A stretch of 64,000 bases of DNA, taken from assembly GCA_009760885.1 (NCBI GenBank), contig CM019719.1, forward strand, positions 30,668,084 to 30,732,083, written 5' to 3'. This document shows, piece by piece, positions 36,691 through 61,334 of the stretch. The stretch is from Achatina immaculata (lineage: Eukaryota > Mollusca > Gastropoda > Stylommatophora > Achatinidae). Positions within the stretch are counted from its first letter, which is position 1; the number at the start of each line of letters is the position of its first letter. The notes under the pieces are model-generated. The model saw nothing but the letters and a program-made list of their open reading frames with translations, ran no database searches and was not told the origin of the DNA. The position numbers and the translations under genes were made by a program.

Positions 36691-37364
36691 GTGATGGTTT
36701 TTTAAAAAAAAAAAAATCATCTCTCTATTACTGTTGGTCATAAGTGATGCTCTGCTGACCAGAAGTCTATAATCCCATAATGCAGACAATCTGGATGGAG
36801 AAAGATGATGGCTCGTTTTTTCATCATCATCCAGTGTCTTCTCCTTATGGAAGTTTGTCCTCCAACTTGCTCTGTCTTCCATTTTCACAGTATACCTGGC
36901 TAAGCTCAGCCCCAGCCCAGCCCAGCCTATCTTTTTTTATATTTTCCCCAGTCTATATCGTAACTTCTTGCTCTTCTATTTTTTCCCCCAGTATGGTTTT
37001 CATTGTTGTAGTATTCCCATGACATGACAGAAATATTTTAGCTGTCACTTGGCTTGTTTTCCATTATTTCCCTTTTTCAATTTGATTTAGTAGTGTGCCC
37101 TCCAAAAATCTGACTTCTGCACAGGCTCCACAATCACACTGAATGTCCTTACTCCACTGGACTGAAGTAATAATATCCTGAATAACTATCCCACTGAGCT
37201 GAAGTAGTACAAAAGCCTGAATTAGACCGAAGTAACTCAACAGTGTGAATTATTATCCTGTTACTGGACAAAAGTAACATAACAACTATTTCCAAGAACT
37301 GCTGCCAGGATCTTGACCACTGATCACTGATACCTGGACCACCCCTCTAGCACAGGGCACCTGA
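36691..37364. other. Intergenic sequence, nothing recognised
   Basis: Contains short imperfect repeats (CTGAAGTAA-like near 37160-37280) but no gene. Confidence 0.4.
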
Positions 37365-37545
37365 GTGTCAGAGTGGTTAGTGCTCTAGTCTCTCGCTGAG
37401 AGAGATGCTGCCCACATCATCTTCTAATGTGCTGAATCATCAAGGAAAACATGGATGCTGGTGCCACGTCCCCTTGGTTCCTCTGTGGCATGATAGGGCT
37501 TCCTTTACCATATGCCCTCTAGCATAGTCACCCTTTCTTCCTAAC
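37365..37545 (+). repeat. tRNA-derived SINE fragment
   Basis: Head GAGTGGTTAGTGCTCTAGTC and 3' part GTGGCATGATAGGGCTTCCT match the SINE at 53006 with the middle deleted. Confidence 0.65.
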
Positions 37546-38601
37546 TATGAACCCCCCCCCCCCCAAAAAAAAAAAATGAAGAAAACTTCAGCAAATATGC
37601 ATCTATCAGACAAGTATCATGTGTGCTCCTTATTACCACATTTACATGATAAATACATAATAACACTGTGTGATCTCAATTTTTTTATAACTTGTCGGAG
37701 TATTTATACTGTTTTTAATTCTGACGACCTCACTGAAAACTAACTCAATAATTACTATTAAAAAAAATAGGTACCAGTCTCCACCAATGAAAACAAGTTG
37801 GTGAACAAGTAATTCCTACATTTTAGGCCAATTACTTACAAAACTTACCAGACTGCTTATTATATCCACATTGCAAAAAATAAAAATAGTGAACAAGAAC
37901 TTTTCAAACAATAAAATAATACCTGTATACACTACTGGAGTAAAGTAACCTGTTGATAAATGATAAAAAAAAAATATGATAAACTAGGACATATCCCAGA
38001 AGAAACGACACAGGTGAACAATACAGATGAGAAACTGACAGAAAGTGACGATGATATGGTCTGAGTTTTTCAAAAAATCTGTCCAGTTGCTTATGCACAT
38101 GAACTATTTAAAATGATGACCAAGCCAAAATGAGCATTGTGCAGCTGAAATGATTACACTTCATGATCATGGACTTAAGGGAGTTAAAAGCAAGTCATTC
38201 TCCTTAATCCACTTTCAACACCTTCCTTTTAAGCTCTCAGTTCAATCATGTCCATTTACCACACTATTTGTAATTACAACTCATCCATGATTACAGAAAT
38301 GCAGATTCATGTTTACCTTGTTCAGTGCCTTTGAGTATCCAAAGAACTTCTATGTACAATATTATTCATGTTTTAAAAGCACTTCTTGGATGCAGCAATT
38401 TACTCAACATTATTTTTAAGGCACATTTCAAGTACTCTGACAACTTAAGTACATTTTTTCAACATTAGTGATAATAAAGTTTCTGCCACTTACTAACCAA
38501 TCTTATCAGTCATATTTGTGGTAAACTTGCTGCATTTTTATCCTACCCATCCGTATCCTTGGAAGCTGCTTGATGAAGTAGGTTTGTTTACTTTTAAAAC
38601 T

Positions 38602-38720
38602 TACTTATCATTCTTCCTGTGATGTCAAACGTCACATATGGCTCGCATGGTAGTTTGCCAAGTTTTCCTGTCCTTTGTGAGCTTTTCAACCTCATCAAGT
38701 GATTTTATGTTTATCATTAA
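38602..38720 (-). mobile_element. LINE-B 3' tail
   Basis: Minus strand encodes a decayed 'SLDEVEKLTKDRKTWQTT' end, then the GACGTTTGACATCACAGGAA tail of a LINE-B subfamily. Confidence 0.75.
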
Positions 38721-39082
38721 GACAAATTTTAGCAATGTCACTAAATCTCCTGATTTACGCACACAGTCAACACATGCTTCAAACTGCGGAGAAGTCAAGA
38801 CCAAAAGATTCACAATTTTTAGCAAAGACACCACACAGTTTCAGTAATAAAACACCATCTTGGCTCACGTGTGTTGATCTGCTGCTAGGTCATAAGACTG
38901 ATGCACGTGACAAGATTCTTGAGGCACATAAGCATGTTACTTAGTTCAAAACCTCACTTTAAGCACCAAAATCTTCAAATATTAATATGCTGGGGCAACA
39001 TGCCAAAACAATAACCAACAACATGACATCATAAAATGATATTTTACAAAAATCATGACATATAAAAATCTTAGAAACCATA

Positions 39083-39190
39083 AAAATCTCATGAACTTCA
39101 AGAATATTCATCTTTTTTAAATAAATACACCATACAAATCTCATTAACTTCAAGAATATTCATCTTTTTTAAATAAATACAACATAAAAA
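39083..39190. repeat. Tandem duplication, 54-bp unit, 2 copies
   Basis: AACTTCAAGAATATTCATC plus TTTTTTAAATAAATACA repeated with few changes. Confidence 0.85.
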
Positions 39191-39199
39191 TGATCTTAT

Positions 39200-40970
39200 T
39201 AATGATTGTGTTTCACCAGATTTCTCTCTTTCCCCCCCCCCCCCCCCCCAAAATAAAAATTCCCTGAGCAGAAAACTGGTCCTGTTAATCTTCATTTCTG
39301 AACTCAAAAGTTTATAACAAGCAATAAAACACAATAAAATATCACATATAAAATGACACTAATATTTGTGCTGTATACTTTCACATAACTGCATTTTCAT
39401 GTGAAATTATTGTTGCATGACACAGTTACAGAAAATATAATTAAAGAAACCATTACAGTCAAACTTTTCCTCACAAACTTCAAGGTACATAAATGTCTTA
39501 AACTAGACAACCTACAAATAAAACAGCTTCCAGGACACCCTACAATTGAAAACTGTCTACATTCCAAGACAAAACTGTTACAAATAAGTCAAGATCTTCA
39601 TTATATATGAAGAGCTTTTAACTTGCAGCCAGTGAGAGATTCACAACCTTCAGGATCAGATTTATGTATGGATAAGGGGGAGAACAGCTGTAATCTAAAT
39701 TTGTGAATTTGTGAAGGAAAGTATAGTACTCACCAACAGCCACATACGGCAAAAGGCATTCAGATGGTGCTGGAGGATTTACTTGTTCACTGCCCCAACC
39801 AGGCAATGGAATTAAAATATTGGAACTTTGTGCACTAGTGAACTATTAAGAAAATTACATTAGGCCAACGTTTCTAAATCTCATGCACAGTGGCTAGTAC
39901 TTCAATTATTATCAATGTTGCAAATTTCAAACTTCTAAAACATTAATCAGTGCTAACCCTGGAAAAAGTGCATCTGGCTTATAAATGGAATGACTTTCAT
40001 TTTCAACTGGACTGAGAAGAACAAGACAAGATTTTCAGACCACAACAGATTAAAACACCATATGTATATCAAGTTGAAGGTAGTCCCACACAGAAGGAGC
40101 AAACAAGACTACACACAGCCATCATCAACACAAACCCAGACAAAGCTGTATGGAGATGTCAACAAGATGATGGACTGCTGCATTCATCAAGGATATGCAC
40201 TTTAATGCCTGAGAATGTGTGATAAATAAATTTTTCAAATCAATTACATTCCATAAAAGCAAAAAACAAATTTCAAAGTTTTTCTTACGCTGAGGAAACA
40301 TTCAACATCAATTCTGTCAAATTCAGCCGTACGTGCAAAAGACTGAGTTGAGTTGTCCGTACAAGTAATTTAAAAATCACCTGTAGTGCCTAATGTAAGA
40401 CGTGAGATAATGATTATGAAGCTGATCTTCTATTTATCTGACCCACGACTTATTAACATTTTAAAATTCTCAACATATGTAGCGCAGTCAGAAAACAGCA
40501 AGGCTTAAGTCATCTGCTAGATGGCGTTTCATTTCAAATATTCTCTTATCATTAACTCACTCTTTTCTTACGGACAACCCATCAGTTCTGATAACCCCAC
40601 TCTAAAAGAACATGTTTAATTTGCCCTTCAATTTATATGGAATGTGTTGCCATGTAGTAGCACATAAATACTGATAATATCTTGCACCACTGTGTAAGAT
40701 TTTGTCTAAGAAGAAATTGACATATACAAAAGAAGTAGCAACTGTGTACAGAGGTCATCAAAATACATTCTCAATGTATCAACATTCTAAACAAAGTGTA
40801 AATGAACTGGAAATTCTGAGGGAGAAATACAGGCACATAAAGAAGAAAGTAAATAGTAACATTTTTGAAAGACACATTGGTAGTTCTTCTTCTGCTGGTG
40901 AGTACAGACTGCAAACTTGTGATCTTTGCAGCAAAAGTTATGTTTTTTTTTTTTAAGTACAATCATCATA
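39200..40970. other. Intergenic sequence, nothing recognised
   Basis: Includes a 20-base C tract near 39231-39250. Short frames lack motifs. Confidence 0.4.
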
Positions 40971-41014
40971 GGATAGGAAGAGTGCTGGATTGGGAGTGGA
41001 TTTAAGTGTCTTCA

Positions 41015-41215
41015 GTCTCTGAGTGAATCCAAGAAGCAAGCTTCTCTCAACGGACTCCACTGCCAACATCAAGAGGGAGTGTGTCAAGTTCTAACCCAGC
41101 AGCTTGTGTGAGAGAATGCTACTGGGAGTACTCATGAAGTGGTGGGATGGGATCTAAAGCAGTTCTCATTCACTAGCCCTGTTAATTGTGGTATCTCTCT
41201 CAAACTCTCATAAAT
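41015..41215 (+). repeat. Interspersed repeat X, copy 6 (diverged)
   Basis: Matches copy 1 at CAGTCTCTGAGTGAATCCAA, GGACTCCACTGCC and the CATTCACTAGCCCTG block. Confidence 0.5.
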
Positions 41216-41302
41216 CTATTCAAAATATGTAGTTCAGTATGTCTTCTCTGAAAGTTTAAACTGTTTTGATAATTCAAGACTGCCATTCCCCCCCCCCCTC
41301 TC

Positions 41303-41740
41303 CTATCTTGACATCCTTCCTGTGATGTCAAATGTCACATATGGCTCCAAGTTTTCCTGTCCTTGGTGAGCTTTTCAACCTCATCAAGGGATTTTATGTT
41401 TACTAATTTGGCCTCTCTTAACAATGTCCTTTTTAGAGTTTCACGTGGTCAACCTCCTTTTCTTCAGCCTTTGTGTTCCACTTGATAGCTTGTTTTGGGA
41501 TTCTCTGACTGTTTCTTCTCAACATGTGGCCGATATACATCCATCCTCCTTTTTCTGCATTGTTCTTGAATTCACTCCACTTTGTACTTAGGCATTTGTT
41601 TTCAAGAGAGTCTAATTTATTTTTTTTTTATTTCCTTGGTTTTCCAGCTTTCACGTGCATAAATGTGGGGGGATATTTCATTTGAGATGAATAATCTTAG
41701 CTTTGTTTTTGTTTTCCTCCCTGCATAATATTACTTAAAT
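41303..41740 (-). pseudogene. LINE-B 3' end with ORF C-terminus
   Basis: Reverse complement reads the LINE-B end: the 'RIPKQAIK' and 'LREAKLVNIKSLDEVEKL' region with frameshifts, then the GACATTTGACATCACAGGAA tail. Confidence 0.75.
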
Positions 41741-41784
41741 TTAAGATGTACATTATCCCCTTGGAACAATTGTGTTACGAAAAC

Positions 41785-42293
41785 ACTTAAAAACTGACCT
41801 ACTTCTGTAGCCCAGATACCTGTAGCAATCAACACTAGTTGTAACTGTTATTTTTGTAAAATGTAATGCCATGATGGTGGACAGATGGGGACACTGAGAT
41901 CTCTAGTGGGGATGAGGAAAGTCTGATGTGAAATCAATGAATCCAGGATATGACAAGCCTATGGGTCTCTACAACAATGGCTATCAGAACGAAGTAAAAA
42001 ACCAGCAGACTAGGTTCCGGAGGATGGATATCACTGAAGCACTCATCAGATTTCTCATTCCAAAATCTCTGTGGAACTGTCTCAAAGCCATTGGGCCCAA
42101 CGTGGAGAAGGGGCTTGTACACCCACCAAAGGCTGGAAAACAAAGTTTTAGCCAAGCCTGCCTATATCATTGTCTTCATGAAAACTGCCCTAGCAAGGAA
42201 AGGTGCTTAAGTCGAAGGTACCCAACCAGAAGGTGCATTGCAAAAATCAGAGTACAACACATTATCGCTAAATGCGTACAAAGATGATGATGA
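41785..42293 (+). repeat. Interspersed repeat Y, copy 2
   Basis: Plus copy of the 19800-20403 repeat. Holds a 119-codon frame starting MKSMNPGYDKPMGLYNNGYQ and ends GTACAAAGATGATGATGATG, a (GAT)n tail like LINE-A 3' ends. Confidence 0.6.
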
Positions 42294-42299
42294 TGTACA

Positions 42300-43106
42300 T
42301 TAGATAAAGTTTTTAAAATAACTAAAATTCTGCCATCTTATACTTTCTTTACTAATAAACAGCAGTATTTTATTTCTACACAAATTCTTTCATTCATTCA
42401 TTTGCATGTCCTTTGCGGAACTTTGCCTCCCTAACAGCACTCCTATAGGCCTCTCGGTTGTGAGCAAGATGGCCTGCTGCTGATGCATCCATTCTACATA
42501 AATACAGGAGAATATATACAAATATTTCTTCAATTTTTTTTTCCCCAAATTATGTGGCCTAAAAACTATTTCCCTCATTTTCTATACAGAATGGCGACAT
42601 TCATGAACATAAATAGACAACTTGTAAGAAGTACAACATAAGTTATATGAGCCTGCTGTAGTTTCTTAATCTTTGATCACAAAAGAACAAAAATATGAAA
42701 AATGCTGTAACAAACTTACATAAAATTACAGGATGTTCACATATGTACATTCAAAAAACTGTGTCAGCAAGGTTTATGCAGCCTCCATGACAAATTTTTC
42801 TAATAATTTAATAACAAGGAGAGGTTTTCTTTCTTGAAAGTTAAAAAGTGATACCATTACCTGCCTGTAGACAGCAGCAATAACCAAAGTATTGACGATG
42901 ATCTAGCAGATAAAAAGTTCATTTCATCACCACAAACTCTAAATCATTAAAACAGCTAAAATCTCACCTACTGAGATTTATAAAACATGACTTGTTTTAT
43001 AGTTTTATATCACTTATTAGTTAGATTGTCTTACAGCTTTTTATCAGACTATTTTATTTATTTGACTATTCTTTATATCATTTTCAGTTAGATTGTTTTA
43101 TAGATT

Positions 43107-43142
<36 letters not shown>

Positions 43143-43146
43143 AAAA
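42300..43146. other. Intergenic sequence with a (TA)n tract
   Basis: A (TA)n tract lies at 43109-43143; otherwise nothing recognised. Confidence 0.5.
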
Positions 43147-43152
43147 TTTATT
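43147..43152 (-). promoter_or_regulatory. Candidate carrier-gene polyadenylation signal
   Basis: AATAAA on the minus strand about 150 bp after the stop, next to a (TA)n tract. Confidence 0.4.
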
Positions 43153-43299
43153 TATATTGTTTGAAAACTAAAAAGTGCAAGGAAAAGACTGTTCATACAA
43201 TTTTTTAAATACTTGGTAAATCACTTTAAGAAAACAGTCAATACTTTGTGGGCACCTTGTAATTCTCACAAGATAGATAACAACTTCCCAATCCTGTTA

Positions 43300-55637
<12,338 letters not shown>

Positions 55638-55639
55638 GA

Positions 55640-55745
55640 TGGGTGAGAGGCAAAGTGGTTATAGCGAAGTTGTTTTTTCATGACGAAGGCCGGTATTTGA
55701 TCCCTTCCAGAAGCACCCAGGAGATTGACAAATAAATATGGTCAT
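55640..55745 (+). repeat. SINE head fragment
   Basis: tRNA-like GAGGCAAAGTGGTTATAG and GTATTTGATCCCTTCCAG resemble the A and B boxes of the SINE family. Confidence 0.5.
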
Positions 55746-55753
55746 GTAATAAT

Positions 55754-56190
55754 GATATCTTATCTTATATCCTTCCCATGCTGTTAAACGTCACATAGGG
55801 CTCGCAAAGTAGTTCGCCATTTTTTCCTGTCTTCGGCGAGTCTTTCAACCTCATCAAGGGATTTTATGCCTGTTAATTTGGCCTCTCTTAACAATGTCCT
55901 CTTCAGAGTTTCACACTGTCTGCCTCTTTTTCTTTGGCCTGTTGTGTTCCACTTGATAGCTTGTTTTGGGATTCTCTGATCATTTCTTTTCATCAAGTGA
56001 CCAACATATGTCCATCTCCTTTTCCTGATCACCCATGAGACTGGTTGTTGTTCAGTCATCTGTCTTATCTCTGCATTGTTCTTGAATTCGTTCCACCTGA
56101 TGCCGAGTATTTTCCTTAGGTATTTGTTTTCAAAAGAGTCTAATTTCTTTTCTATTTCTTTAGTTGTTTTCCAGCTTTCGCATGCATACT
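55754..56190 (-). pseudogene. LINE-B ORF C-terminus and 3' tail
   Basis: Minus frame 56059-55784 reads VSWVIRKRRWTYVGHLMKRN, RIPKQAIKWNTTGQRKRGRQ and SLDEVERLAEDRKKWRTTLR to CDV and stop. The tail is TTTAACAGCATGGGAAGG and ATAAGAT. The best-preserved 3' coding end of LINE-B in the window. Confidence 0.85.
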
Positions 56191-56223
56191 GATATCTCCT
56201 TATAGTTAAATACGTGTGCTCAC

Positions 56224-57520
56224 CAGGGCCGGCTCTACCGATAGCCCGACATGTGCATTTGCAGGGTGCGGCAAATTTTAGGGGGCGATTAAAGTGTGTA
56301 AAGTGTGGTGAACTACATAATAATAATAAATTATTTTAATAAAGCACATATTCATTTATTATTGACCGCGCTTACTTTTGGATCGGCCCAACATTATCTT
56401 GGGAAAAGGATTCGAAGTGTTCTGATTAGCTACAGATTGTTCTCCTTAATAATACAGGTAAAATGATATCAGTTTTCGCGAGGATTTTCTTGGTTTCGTT
56501 CCTGTTGAAGCCACTACATGCCCAGTATTAATGTATTTTTAGAAATTAGTCAGACATTAATATTCCTGTCGATCTTTTGGTTAAGATCAAAGTGGCTGAG
56601 GTCAAAGTGTCCTCTTGGCAGGTACCCTGATCAACATGCCCTTTGGTTAAACAAAAGCGTCGTTATTTTTTAACTAAACGAGATGCATAAGCCCTGCCCT
56701 GCATATTGAATGCCGAGGGTATGGTCTACATCTCGTTACGGGTGGACCCAGTTTGCAGTACCACCGGGTCACGGTCTGTTAAATTAATATTCCAGTCGCA
56801 AGCATGCGTGATCATGGTACGGCATTAGATAAAATATGAAAGGAAAACATTCAGGAGTTCAACGATGTATTAGAGACTTGAATCTGTTGCTCTCACTCTA
56901 TCGAGTTAATTTTCAAAGATGGGGCAATCTCATCTGGAGAAGTTTTAGTGTTTGGAACGGTGCAGAAACTGTGTGCTTTTCTCAGTGTCATCATTGCGTT
57001 GGGGACTCCTTGTAAAAACATTACAGCTCTAACGCTCAAGCCACTAAGTGCCACCGGCAGGAAATCTAGAACCGAAGCCAGTCGTCCTTGACGATCTTCT
57101 TTTGACAGAAGTTGCTGATGACGAGTCAGTGGAGAAAACTGAACGACATGAAACAATTACCTTTAAACTGTTATGTTGTCTTGTTATATGACACTATGTT
57201 TTAAATGAATTTAATGTTTCTAGTAAATTTATTTACATTCAGCAATGGCCGAAACTTGATTGAAAGGATTTGCCATGATTGCAGCTGAGCATGAAATCTG
57301 TCAAAAATTAGACTATAGTGATTCTATAGTTATTTCTGATTTTGCGAATATGAAAGCAAGGAAACGTTCTTTATGAGTGTTAGATATTTAATTAAAACAA
57401 CAGGAGTGCAAATATCGCAAAAGCAGGTATTCTAAAAAAATAAAACATATACAGACCACTTGTTTGTGCTTTAGAAGCTATTCGTTCTGTACGTGATGAG
57501 CATTATGACGATGAAAGAAA
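56224..57520 (+). pseudogene. Decayed hAT transposon (ZMYM-like transposase)
   Basis: Begins CAGGGCCGGCTCTACCG, like the terminal inverted repeats of ZMYM-type hAT elements. Further along (about 57020-57080) the plus strand reads TALTLKPLSATGRKSRTEAS, close to the 'LTLKxLSATRWESR' block of those transposases, then IAAEHEICQKLDYSD (about 57270-57315). Stops are everywhere and no right end was found. Confidence 0.55.
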
Positions 57521-58134
57521 TTCACTTACATTCCTTTCGTTTAATTGTTTCTCATTTTATACTAAATTTATTGTTTAAGATTTTCTCATTGATTTACAAA
57601 ATGTTACGTTTTAATTTACTATTTTAATTTAATTCCGTTTCATTTAATTTAGTTTTTTAAATTTAATTTAACGTAATTTAAAAATGGACTATTAATTATA
57701 TCAATTATTTATTTTATTTGTTGTTAATTTTAACGAAATTAATATTAAAATTCCTAGTCGAACACGATGAAGCTTACTTAAAATAACAGGTTTAAAAATA
57801 TTAAATGTTACTTTGAGAATTTGGTGAGACAGCAAGGTATACTACTACATAAGGAAGCAAAATTCTTGGAGCTCGCTCCGTTTATAACCCGACAAAATGA
57901 CTGGAGAAAGAATGAAAGTGTATTATTTACTTTTATTACTACTGTCTGTGACTGAACACGTAAACAAAAACATGTGAGAAATGTCTGAAAGTTCTTTGTA
58001 ACTCAGTTCAGAGAAATTGTTTTTTTTTTCGTGATTTAATGATTTACTCTGCATATTCCGACTTAAGTGTAAAATAACTAATTTTCTTCCCGGTAGTGAC
58101 TGTAACAACTGGAGATGAGTAACCCTAATATCAG

Positions 58135-59392
58135 TTGTGTCAAACTTGTGTCATTTTGAACAGACTCAAAGATATAGTGGATACTGCAATGAGAGAAGAA
58201 CAAGCAGGATTTCGAAAAGGGAGAAGCTGTCTCGACCAGATCTTTACTCTAAGAATAATACTTGAAGAACATATTGAAAAGCAGATACCATTAATACTGA
58301 ACTTCATAGGCATTTGATAGCATACACAGAGATTCATTATGGAGAATTTTAAGTCTATATGGAATATCATCTAAAATTGTCAACATCATTAAGGACTTCT
58401 ACAATGGATATGTTTGTGCAGTCAAGACAGAAGAAGGGATGAGTGAACAGTTCCAGATTGAAACAGGTGTGAAACAAGGATGTATACTGTCTCCTTTGCT
58501 TTTTGGAATTACAATAGACTTCATAATGAAAAAATGCTGCACAGGTGACATAGGTATTGACTGGTACATGGGACCCAGCTAGAAGATCTTGATTTTGCTG
58601 ATGACATAACTCTTATTAGTAACAATGTGAATTCCATGCAAGAAAAAACAGATAGCCTGTCTTCACTGGCTAGCAAAATAGTACTTAAAAATTAACAAGG
58701 ACAAAACAAAAATAATGAAAGTTCCCATTAATCAAAATGGAAAAATACACATAGATGGGACAGATATTGAAGCAATCAGTCTATTTGCATACCTTGGCAG
58801 CTACATAGACCAGGATGGTGACACCAGAAAGGACGTTAGAATTGCAAAAGCAGCATAAATCTTCAAGAATCTTGAGAACATATGGAATTCAGAAGTTATA
58901 AGGACAAAAACCAAGTTAAGACTATTCAATTCAAATGTAATATCCACTCTCATTTATGCATGTGAAAGCTAGAAAACAACTAAAGAAATAGAAAAGAAAT
59001 TAGACTCTTTTGAAAACAAATGCCTAAGGAAAATACTCGCATCAAATGAAACGAATTCAAGAACAATGCAGCGATAAGACAGATGACTGAACAACAACCA
59101 GTCTCATGGGTGATCAGGAAAAGGAGATGGACATATGTTGGTCACGTGATGAGAAGAAACGATCAGAGAATCCCAAAACAAGCTATCAAGTGAAACACAA
59201 CAGGCCAAAGAAAAAGAGCCAGACCGCATGAAACTCTAAAGAGGACATTGTTAAGAGAGGCCAAATTAACAGGCATAAAATCCCTTGATGAGGTTGAAAG
59301 ACTCGCCGAAGACATGACAAATTGGCGAACTACCTTGCGAGCCCTATGTGACGTTTAACGGCATGGGAAGGATATAAGATATAAGAAATGTA
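58135..59392 (+). pseudogene. LINE-B reverse transcriptase and 3' end
   Basis: The longest LINE-B copy. RT blocks in order: REEQAGFRKGRSCLDQIFTL, FDSIHRDSLWRI (motif A after a small frameshift near 58305), TGVKQGCILSPLLFGI (motif B), LDFADDITLIS with the FADD box at 58594-58605, then FAYLGSYIDQDGD. The C-terminal part is broken by several stops. The 3' end is TTTAACGGCATGGGAAGG and an ATAAG tail. 5'-truncated within RT. Confidence 0.85.
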
Positions 59393-59636
59393 GTTTCGCC
59401 ATTTTGGACACATAAACGATAAAGGTAGTAGACTTTTTGAACAATTGCTACAAATATTTGAAAGTTCTTTCCAACTAGATGCAAATAAATTAGGCTTTGC
59501 AAAACCTTGCTAATTACAAGTCTAACATCTGATGACACGATTTCACATTTCACATGACAAAGTCAACGTGAAATTATTTCACATTCTTGAGTTCGAATAT
59601 CCAGATTAAATTACACAATTTAAAAAAAAATGTGAT

Positions 59637-59710
59637 CATGACATGTCTAAATTACTAGTTGTCGCATGTCTAAATTACTAGTTGTCGCATGTCTAAATTA
59701 CTAGTTGTCG
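59637..59710. repeat. Minisatellite, 23-bp unit, 3 copies
   Basis: CATGTCTAAATTACTAGTTG plus TCG, three near-perfect copies. Confidence 0.92.
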
Positions 59711-60261
59711 CAAACACTGGCGAGAAACGAAGCTTTTTCCCACTGCAGGTGTGATTCACCCTATCGGAGAATCGGGGAAGAACTGTTTTATCCCAAACTA
59801 TCAATCCGAAGTTAATAATTTTGGAGCCATCTTTTCTAAAGTGTTTCTTTCTTTTAAAGTGGGCTACTATGAACAGGTTATTTTTTGGCACAAGGCAATG
59901 TTTTATGCAGTGTTTTACCGTTACAAATAACGGTGTCACAGTACGTCGCAGACTTTAGCTAACCCACGAGTAACAGCACTTACACGTCGAATACGTTATT
60001 AGTAACTGCACATGTCAAAAATGAGTGTTTCCAACTTATGTTGCGACATTTTTTTAAGAAAAAGAGTGCGGGGGTGGGGGTAGGGGGGGTGGGAAAGTGG
60101 TAAGGTTAAAAAGTGTTCTCAGCTATGCGAAGCCCAACAATGAATGCGGTAACGATTATCAGGAAGCATGAAGCAACAGAAGTGCCGACCCTGAGCTGGT
60201 GCCAAAACACTGCAAGCACCCCAGTCACATGGTGATGTTTTGTTGTACGTAAAGTGATCCG

Positions 60262-60325
60262 CTACTAAGAAAATTACATGGGACTTGAACCACGGACTCC
60301 AGTGACGAGCATCCGTCTAGCCACG
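60262..60325 (-). repeat. tRNA-like SINE head
   Basis: Reverse complement has A-box-like TGGCTAGACGG and B-box GGTTCAAGTCC. No full tRNA fold or body is evident. Confidence 0.5.
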
Positions 60326-60495
60326 AGAGAACAGCGTAGTAGTGAACTGTGCTATATTGCACCCCCCCCCCCCCACCCCACCAAAGGTGTTTGATAACAC
60401 AGTCATCAATGCCTATCTGGTCGAAAATCGTGACGCTCGGAAAGGGGACAAAGACATGACACAGAAATTCCGTCGCTTAGTTTCCTTTTCTATTC

Positions 60496-60545
60496 TGGTG
60501 GCTAGATGCCTGGTCGTCCTACCAGTCTGTGGTTCTAGTCCCTGA
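60496..60545 (+). repeat. tRNA-like SINE head, second
   Basis: GGTGGCTAGATGCCTGG and B-box-like GGTTCTAGTCC; opposite orientation to the one at 60262. Confidence 0.4.
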
Positions 60546-60779
60546 TAATTCTCTTATCGTTTTTATGTCTCTCACATCTAAAAGAGCTTTGTATATTTTT
60601 TTTTAGGTCTAGCCACACATGACTGTTTTTTTATTACTTTACTGTATGAAAACCTCGTGGTTTCCTACTTACATAACAAAATTGTATCTGAAACTACTTT
60701 TACGCAAAAAGTATTCTTTTATTTGTTGTTATTGTTGTCCAGTATGCACTAGACATTTGCAGGAGACCACGTGTTCCAA

Positions 60780-61198
60780 AAACTTTGTTCCAAAGTCTGC
60801 ACAAAAATCACTGGAAGCAGCAGAAATGTGGTTTATTAGAAGAATGTTGCGAATCCCATGGACAGTAAAAATAACTAATGAAGAATGTATGAGAAGAGCT
60901 GGAGAGACAAAAAAAAAAAAAACCTTGTCAAAAAGATAAGAGAGAGACAATGTACTTTCATAGGACATGCAATGGGAAGAGGGGGCATTGAAAATATTAT
61001 AACAACAGCAAAAATAGAAGGAAGAATATCAAGAAGAAGACCAAGAGAAATGATGCTGGACAGTCTGACGGGATGGTGTGAGAGGAGATCACCAAAATGA
61101 GCTGATGGCCTGCATGAAGGATCGTATACTCAGGAGAAGCATAATAGCCAACGCCAGTCGGCACGGCACCTGATGATGATGATGATGATGATGATGAG
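60780..61198 (+). pseudogene. LINE-A ORF C-terminus and (GAT)n tail
   Basis: Plus strand reads EAAEMWFIRRMLRIPWTVK, then after a frameshift in an A run VKKIRERQCTFIGHAMGRGG and RRPREMMLDSLTGWCERR. It ends CACGGCACCTGATGATGATG and further GAT units. Pairs with tails at 7130, 29905, 32605 and 47610. Confidence 0.85.
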
Positions 61199-61284
61199 AG
61201 ACTGTTTAAAAAAAAAGCAGTGTACCTGCTGGAGATTGAATCTAAGCGATGGAATTTGTGTCACTCATTCATTCGCTGGCTCGT

Positions 61285-61332
61285 TCATGCACGCACGCAC
61301 GCACTGACTGACTGACTGACTGACCCACCCAC
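61285..61332. repeat. (GCAC)n, (TGAC)n and (CCAC)n microsatellite
   Basis: Short tetranucleotide runs in succession. Confidence 0.9.
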
Positions 61333-61334
61333 AA

